The notes beneath the pieces are model-generated. The model was not told where the DNA came from. It searched no databases and saw only the letters and a program-made list of their open reading frames with translations. From Medicago truncatula (lineage: Eukaryota; Streptophyta; Magnoliopsida; Fabales; Fabaceae), in contig NC_053047.1 in assembly GCF_003473485.1 (NCBI RefSeq), positions 6,277,001 to 6,341,000 of the forward strand: a stretch of 64,000 nt of DNA, in the 5' to 3' direction. Below are positions 57,627 to 64,000 of the stretch, piece after piece; the first letter of the stretch is position 1; each line of letters opens with the position of its first letter. Made by a program: the position numbers and the translations under genes.

Positions 57627-58830
57627 ACTTTGATGAGGTAATTAACTTTCAACTTTAATGAGATAACTATGATGATTTTTAATATGGTAACTATTAAAAA
57701 AGTAATTATGATAGTTTGACAGTTTAATTTCTATTTAAAACAACAATTTATTTTCCCTTAAAAAACATCAATTTTAATTATTTTTTCTTTTGAAGTCGCA
57801 TATCTAAATTGATATTTTAGACAAAAACAATCATAATATTTATCAATACTATGTATAAACGAAATGAGGGATTTTGGACAGATTTTTTACTATTTCAATT
57901 ATACCCTTAAAAAATGTTCTATAATAATGTTATATTATTGTGTCATTAAATGAAATAATTTTGTAGCATTTCGAAGACACGTTGATTTGTTTTGATTTTT
58001 CAACCAAAAGGTATGCATTTAAATACCTTTTTTTTTTTTCTTTCAATTAAGATTGTAGGGGTAAAATTGAGCTAAAAAGTGATAAGCGAAAATAAGTTAA
58101 AAAATGATTTTTTTTTTTTTTTGTCAAATGGCCTAGTGGCTAGAACTCACATTTTAAATGTGGAGTAGTAGAGTGTACGGGGTTCAAACTTCAACCCTTA
58201 CATATATTATACAATTTTCCTACCAACCCAACTGTGTTATGCTCACATAACTTTTTTAATCATGGAAACTTATAAACTATATGTTATTATAAACTTAAAT
58301 TAATTATATCTTACTAGATAGACCCTTAAACCCCCTTTTTTTCTTAAAAAAAAACCTAAACCCTTTTCTTTTTTCTTAGGGGAAAACTTCAAACGCTTAT
58401 AAAAATGCAAAAAAAAAAAAAAAAAAATTACTATATCGCTATTTGGATGGTAACTAGTTATGTCATGTTGCAATGGATAATATGGCAAGATAAAAGTTAG
58501 TAAAATGAAGTGAAAAGGAGAAAGCGTAGGTAAAGGAAGATGAGTAAGTAAGAGTGGTAGGTGCTAAATTGTAGGGAAGAGTATGGACATGAATTATAAA
58601 AGGTAACATGATAGTTTGCAAATACACGTAGATATGACATGGATACTTAAATTAGAGTATGCATGTAACATGTTATTAAATTCAAGATCATATTGCCATC
58701 ATCTTGATTAAGTCAATTCTACAATATTAATATGTTCATATCTTACCAACTATAACCGCAATAGATCTCGGAGGTTCCTTTCATTCTAAAATTAATGGAT
58801 ATTATATATTGTTATCTACGGTTTATTCGG
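57627..58830. other. Upstream DNA of ProDH-B, collinear with copy A
   Basis: Matches 48790-50110 of copy A apart from small indels and the missing Stowaway MITE. Holds the tRNA-like repeat at 58122-58250 and long A/T homopolymers. No gene. Confidence 0.6.
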
Positions 58831-59330
58831 TTTGTTTGAATCAATTCTAAGATATTGGTCAGTTATTTGGAAGCTTAAATACTTTGGAACTTAGTTTGGA
58901 GGATGTGCCGGGTTGTTTATCTACGAGGATTCGACATCATGACAAAGGTGTGATGTGTCTAACACATTGCGTTAGTTGTGTTTCCACACACGATGATCTG
59001 GCACATTTATTCCCTGCTTGTCCTTTTGCTATCCTAGTATGGCGTTTGTCGGGGCTTTGGTCCCAAATTCATCATACATTTTTTACTGTTGCTGTTGTTT
59101 CTGCTGTAGATACTATTTTTGTATTGGTCGAGATGTTTCCACTGAACAGAAAAAATTATATGCTGCCATTTTGTGGAGCCTTTGGAAACATAGGAATTTA
59201 AAGGTTTAGGAGGATGTGACAGAAGTTGCCGTTGCGGTTGTTGATCGTGCGTGTGTGAAGATACGGATTGGCTGCCTGCAAACACTCATACCCCCGCTGT
59301 GCGCACAGCTGCTACATCACTCCACTTTTG
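58831..59330 (+). mobile_element. LINE fragment with zinc-binding reverse-transcriptase (zf-RVT) block
   Basis: The plus-strand frame 58884-59201 shows LSLEDVPGCLSTRIRHHDKG, then CLTHCVSC, THDDLAHLFPACPFAILVWR and LSGLW, the zf-RVT cysteine/histidine block near the C-terminus of plant LINE reverse transcriptases. The remaining text up to about 59330 is a shifted-frame continuation (NRKNYMLPFCGAFGNI is recognisable as the following linker). The same fragment in copy A is cut at 50313. Confidence 0.7.
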
Positions 59331-59368
59331 GATGTGCATTCCAATTCTGCAGAAGCTAGCTCTTCAGC

Positions 59369-59576
59369 TGTTCCAATATTATTACATAATACAAAATCTG
59401 AAGAAACAAAGCATGAAGAAAATGCAGTACAAGCTACTTAAAATGTAGTACAATAGCTTAAGTATAGTAGTACATTCACATATAAGATAGTACAATTCAT
59501 TTGTATAAATAACTGGATGTACAGTACTCTTTTCAATCTTCAATGAATCAGTTTTTATCTTTCTTTGATTCTTAAT
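59369..59576 (+). repeat. 5' LTR of the Ty1/copia element
   Basis: Proposed start TGTTCCAATATTATTAC at 59369; a TATA-like tataaataa at about 59505; end just before the primer-binding site tggtatcag at 59578-59586, complementary to the 3' end of initiator tRNA-Met. The 3' edge lacks a clean CA, so the LTR is degraded or my end is off by a few bases. Confidence 0.5.
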
Positions 59577-59848
59577 ATGGTATCAGTTTTCTCTCTCTTC
59601 TTGAGAGAGTTAGTTACGATCTAGATCTAGCTTCCGCCATTGATGATTCCTCTTCTAGCTTCATCAAACTTCTTTTTTTACTTGATTTTTCCTTGAATCT
59701 TCGTGATTCTTCTTCATATATCCTTGTTTAATACTCAATTCTGTATTGAGTTACTCTTGATTTCTTCAATCACATTTTTTGTGGTTTTTCAATTTTCATC
59801 TTCTTTGAAGCTATTGAAGCTTTGTTTTTTCTACTTTCCTCTTGAATC

Positions 59849-62604
59849 ATGCCTCCTCGTGCAGTTCCGGTTGTAGTTCCACAAACTAACACCGATTCCG
59901 TTACTATGTCCATCCAAGTGAAGGACCAAATTCTGTGACTGTCACTCCTCTTCTCACAGGCTCCAATTATCTCGCTTGGAGTCGTTCGATGAAACGTGTG
60001 CTTGGTGCGAAGAACAAATTCGCCTTCGTTGATGGATCCATTCTGATCCCTGATCCTGATGATCTGAATCGCAATGCTTGGGAGCGCTGTAATCATCTCA
60101 TACAGTCTTGGATTTTGAATTCTGTTTCTCTGCAAATTGCACAAACAATTGTTTTTCATGAATTCGCCATTGATGTTTGGATTGAGCTTCAAGAGCGTTT
60201 TTCTAAAGTTGATAGAATTCGTATCGCTTCTCTTCGCTCTTCCATCAACAATCTCAAACAAGGTGCTAAACCTGTACTTGACTATTTCACAGAGATGAAA
60301 TCTCTTTGGGAGGAGCTCAATTCACATCGTCCTATGCCTATGTGCACTTGTCCATATCCATGCCGTTGTGAATCTATGCGCGCTACTAGAGAATTTCGCA
60401 TGGAGGATCAAGTAATTCAGTTTCTCACTGGCTTGAATGATACTTTCTCAGTTGTGAAGACTCAAGTTCTTCTTATGGATCCACTTCCTTCAATCAACAA
60501 GGTTTATTATATGGTTGTTCAAGAAGAAAGTAATAATACTGCACTTACTCCAGTTTCTAGTGAAGATTCTAGTATACCTGTGAATGCATCAGATGCTAGA
60601 AAGCCCTATGGACGTGGTAAACCTTCTTCAGGACCACCTCAATCTAAGAACAATTCCAGATATTGCACTTTTTGCCATAGGAACAATCACACAGTGGATT
60701 TTTGTTACATGAAGCACGGTTATCCCAATGCAAATAAGCCTCATGCTTCTTCAAATGCTGTTGTTAATGAAGGCATTCCTGATTCTCAGAAAGATGGTGA
60801 AGGATCTTCCATTATCTCTCAAACTGGTCTTACTCAAGAGCAATATGGTCATCTGGTTGCTTTACTTCAGCAATCATCTTTGGTTCCTCAAGCATCTGCC
60901 TCAAGTCCTGCTAGCACCAATCATATTACTTCTTCTATTCCATCTTTCCCCTCAGGTATAAATATTGTTATCTCTTGTTCTATACATACTCAAAATAATC
61001 ATTGGATTGTTGATTCAGGGGCTAATGAGCATATTTGCTCCTCTTTGCATTTGCTTCATTCCTTTCATAAGATTAAACCTATGCATGTTACTTTACCTAA
61101 TGGTTCCACTGTGATTGTTCACTATGCTGGCACTGCTGTTTTTTCACCTTTTTTTCATATTACTAATGTCTTATATTCACCTCATTTCAGAGTTAACCTA
61201 ATTTCTGTTTCCAAACTTTGCACTATTTTGTCTTACCAAGTCAATTTTTTGCCTGATAAATGTCTGATACAGGATATGAAATCCCAGAAGATGATTGGTT
61301 TGGGTAATATTTGTGATGGTCTCTATAGGCTGAATACTGCTTCATGCAATCAGAAGTCTTTTGTTTCTTCTTCCACAAGTCTTTGTGCTCCAGTTTCTTT
61401 GAACTCTTGTAATTCTGTTTGTTCTAGTGTAGCTATTTCCTGTATTCCTTCCAATGCTATTTGGCACTTTAGATTAGGACATTTGTCTAATCAAAGATTG
61501 TCCAAAATGCATAATTTGTATCGCTCTATTTCTGTTGATAATAAAGCTACTTGTGACATATGTCATTTTGCTAAGCAAAGAAAATTACCTTATCATTCCA
61601 GTCAATCTATTGCTAGTTCTAAATTTGAACTTTTACACCTTGATATTTGGGGTCCTTTAGCTCAAACATCTGTTCATGGCCACAAGTATTTCCTCACTAT
61701 AGTTGATGATTTTAGTAGATTCTTATGGGTCATTTTACTTAAAACCAAAGCAGAAGTTTCTTTGCATGTTAAAAATTTCATTCACTTGATCCATAATCAT
61801 CATCATGTTACCCCAAAATTCATAAGGACTGATAATGGTCCTGAATTCTTTTTACCTGATTTTTATGCTTCAAAAGGCATCATTCATCAAAGAGCTTGTG
61901 TAGAAACACCTGAACAAAATGCTAGAGTAGAGAGAAAACACCAACACATTCTCAATGTTGCTAGAGCTTTGTTGTTTCAATCCAAACTTCCCAATGTTTT
62001 CTGGTCATATGCTGTTTTGCATTCAGTTTTTCTCATAAATAGAGTTTCAACTCCTCTTCTCAAACATAAATCTCCCTATCATGTTTTATATGATTCATTG
62101 CCTGATATTCATTCTTTTAAAGTTTTTGGTTGCCTTTGTTATGCTTCTACACTTCAAGCTCATAGAACAAAATTACAATCTAGAGCCAGAAAGTGTATTT
62201 TCTTAGGTTACAAGTCTGGATTCAAAGGCTCAATTCTTTTTGATTTACATTCCAGAGAAATCTTTGTTTCCAGAAATGTTGTTTTTCATGAATTGATATT
62301 ACCTTACAATTCATCATCATCCTCTTCTTCCACTAAAGATTGGCAGTATTTTCCTACTCCTTCCACTCATTTTTCTAATTTTGAGGATCCTGACTTTTCA
62401 CAATCACCACCTTTTATCACACCACCTGCACTCCCCACTCCTTCACAACCTACATCATCACCTCCCAATGTCTCTATACCTATTAGAACTTCCATCAGGA
62501 ATAAAGTTACACCTGCATATCTACATGACTACATTTACAATGCATCTGTCATTTCTTCTGCTAATAACAGTACCAGTCAATATCCCCTTTCCAATTTTGT
62601 TTAA
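59849..62604 (+). pseudogene. copia gag-protease-integrase frame (889 codons open from 59935)
   Basis: The open frame begins after the gag frameshift and ends at the TAA at 62602. It contains the gag core, zinc knuckle, aspartic protease DSGA and the complete D,D,E integrase. In an intact element the same frame continues into reverse transcriptase, and here it does so directly after the stop (EVIKHDYWKQAMQTELNAL). The GTG at 59935 is not a real start; the biological start is the ATG at 59849. Confidence 0.8.
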
Positions 62605-64000
62605 CATGCTCATTTATCTAACACTCATTCTGCTTTCGCTATGTCTCTTGTTTCTTATACTGAACCAAAATCCTATGATGAGGTAATCAAACATGACTAT
62701 TGGAAACAAGCAATGCAGACTGAACTTAATGCTCTTGAACAGACTGGCACTTGGAAGATAGTGGATCTCCCTTCATCTGTCAAACCTATAGGGTGCAGAT
62801 GGGTTTATAAAGTGAAGCATAATGCAGATGGCTCTATTGAGAGATACAAAGCACGTTTAGTTGCTAAGGGATATAATCAGATTGAAGGCCTTGACTATTT
62901 TGATACTTTTTCACCCGTTGCTAAGGTTACAACTGTGAGATTAGTTATAGCTTTGGCTTCAATCAATCACTGGTTTTTGCATCAGCTAGATGTAAACAAT
63001 GCTTTCCTTCATGGAGAGCTTCATGAAGATGTTTACATGATTGTGCCTCCAGGTGTTGTTCCTTCAAAGCCAAATCAAGTTTGCAAATTGTCCAAATCTC
63101 TCTATGGCCTCAAGCAGGCTAGTAGAAAATGGTATGAAAAGTTGACTAGCCTGCTCATCAACAATCAATATATACAAGCTACTTCTGACGCTTCCTTGTT
63201 TACTAAGACAACTTCAGATAGTTTTACTACACTACTTGTTTATGTTGATGATATAATCCTTGCTGGAAATTCTCTCACTGAAATTACTTTCATCAAGAAT
63301 GTTTTACATCAAGCCTTCAAAATCAAAGACCTCGGTACTTTGAAATATTTTCTAGGTCTTGAAGTTGCACACTCCAAAAGTGGAATCTCTCTTTGCCAAA
63401 GGAAGTATTGTCTGGATTTGTTACAAGATTCAGGTTTACTTGGCTCAAAGCCTGTTACCACACCTTCAGATCCATCCATTAAGTTGCACAATGACACTTC
63501 ACCACTCTTCACTGATGTCTCTGCTTACAGAAGATTGGTTGGGAGATTGATCTATCTCAACACAACTAGGCCTGACATTACATTCATAACTCAACAGCTC
63601 AGTCAATTTTTGAGTAAACCAACACACACTCATTACAATGCTGCTCTAAGAGTTCTTAAATATCTTAAAGGCTCTCCAGGTCGTGGCATTTTCTTTCCTA
63701 GAGCTTCAGGATTACACATTCAAGGTTACACAGATGCTGATTGGGCAGGGTGTAAGGATACTAGGCGTTCGATTTCAGGCCATTGTTTCTTTTTAGGACA
63801 ATCCCTTATATCTTGGAGAACCAAAAAGCAGCCTACTGTATCTAAATCTTCTTCAGAAGCTGAGTATAGGGTAATGGCATCAGCAACCTGTGAACTTCAA
63901 TGGCTTTTATACTTGTTGAGAGATCTCCACATTGATTGTGTTAAGCTTCCTGTCCTATATTGTGACAATCAAAGCGCCATGCATATTGCAGCTAATCCTG
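62605..64000 (+). pseudogene. copia reverse transcriptase and RNase H portion (open past the window end)
   Basis: Same frame as the gag-integrase stretch, continuous from 62605 to 64000 without another stop. Blocks: GCRWVYKVKHNADGSIERYK, LVAKGYNQIEGLDYFDTFSP, HQLDVNNAFLHGEL, YVDDIILAGNS, SAYRRLVGRLIYL, YTDADWAGCKDTRRS. The 3' part of RNase H, the 3' LTR and the polypurine tract lie outside. Confidence 0.85.

Larger units (their letters stand above)
51225..58998. repeat. Segmental tandem duplication, copy B (ProDH)
   Basis: Second copy of the ProDH segment; see copy A (44309-50313). Longer because of the nested Stowaway-like elements (54200-54725), a 61-bp duplication in intron 1, and nested hAT elements (56336-57626). 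Confidence 0.9.
59578..64000 (+). mobile_element. Ty1/copia retrotransposon, gag-pol broken, runs off the window
   Basis: Order of domains: gag (start ATG at 59849, LLTGSNYLAWSRSMKRVLGA); zinc knuckle YCTFCHRNNHTVDFC (about 60661); protease WIVDSGANEHIC (about 61003); GAG-pre-integrase HFRLGHLSNQRL ... CDICHFAKQRK; integrase with LHLDIWGPL, FIRTDNGPEF and the catalytic Glu in ETPEQNARVERKH; reverse transcriptase with LYGLKQASRKWYEKL and YVDD (63241-63252); RNase H with YTDADWAGCKDTRRS and SKSSSEAEYR. The window ends inside RNase H. Defects: a one-base frameshift at about 59914-59918 between the first codons and the rest of gag, and a TAA at 62602-62604 between integrase and reverse transcriptase in an otherwise continuous frame. 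The order integrase before reverse transcriptase identifies copia. Not autonomous, though the body is well preserved. Confidence 0.9.

Noticed and set aside
1..64000. CRISPR arrays, operons, phage or bacterial defence systems
   Set aside because: No regularly spaced direct repeats and no prokaryotic gene structure; all supported genes have plant-type introns.

Overview
The window is AT-rich plant nuclear DNA. Multi-exon genes, a nuclear tRNA-Arg(CCU), a solo LTR with Ogre/Tat-like ends, plant mobile domain (PMD) elements and the small hydrophilic KIN-like genes point to a papilionoid legume close to Medicago (inferred from gene families and repeat types; not proven). About a fifth of the window is host gene; most of the rest is recognisable mobile DNA or its debris.

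Layout. 1-4.2 kb: repeat-rich DNA with a 1.37-kb element carrying about 365-bp terminal inverted repeats. 4.2-9.8 kb: a KIN/LEA-like mini-cluster made of one pseudogene and two intact three-exon genes transcribed divergently (5676-6911 minus, 8353-9821 plus). 10.3-14.7 kb: LINE and MITE debris, a truncated Kunitz inhibitor fragment, and a decayed PMD (MAIN-like) transposon gene. 15.3-19.0 kb (minus): an eight-exon TBC-domain Rab-GAP gene of 367 aa, with a probable long 5'-UTR intron holding an RTE LINE fragment and a hAT element. 23.9-30.4 kb (plus): a four-exon FTSHI3-like plastid AAA protein without a protease domain, with a GC-AG intron; the same intron holds a candidate Helitron and a 188-bp tandem duplication. 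31.1 kb: tRNA-Arg. 32.5-33.2 kb: a 5'-truncated LINE with target-site duplication. 34.5-37.8 kb: a 3.3-kb solo LTR with a perfect 5-bp target-site duplication. 37.8-39.3 kb: a second, truncated PMD gene. 42-43.9 kb: MITEs and a decayed L1 LINE. 44.3-50.3 kb and 51.2-59.0 kb: two copies of a segmental tandem duplication, each with a complete four-exon proline dehydrogenase gene (489 aa each, 6 differences). 59.4-64.0 kb: a Ty1/copia element broken by a frameshift and a stop, running off the window end.

Functionally, the KIN-like genes and the tandem ProDH pair are stress and osmolyte genes. FTSHI3 is a plastid protein-homeostasis factor, and the TBC protein is a vesicle-traffic regulator. They are neighbours rather than a pathway. 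The ProDH duplication works as a natural clock: insertions present in one copy and absent from the other (a Stowaway MITE in copy A; nested hAT and nested Stowaway-like elements in copy B) are younger than the duplication, and a CACTA terminus lies exactly at its junction. I found no evidence for a wholly new type of system; the strongest material is this layered mobile-element history and the gene-structure oddities.
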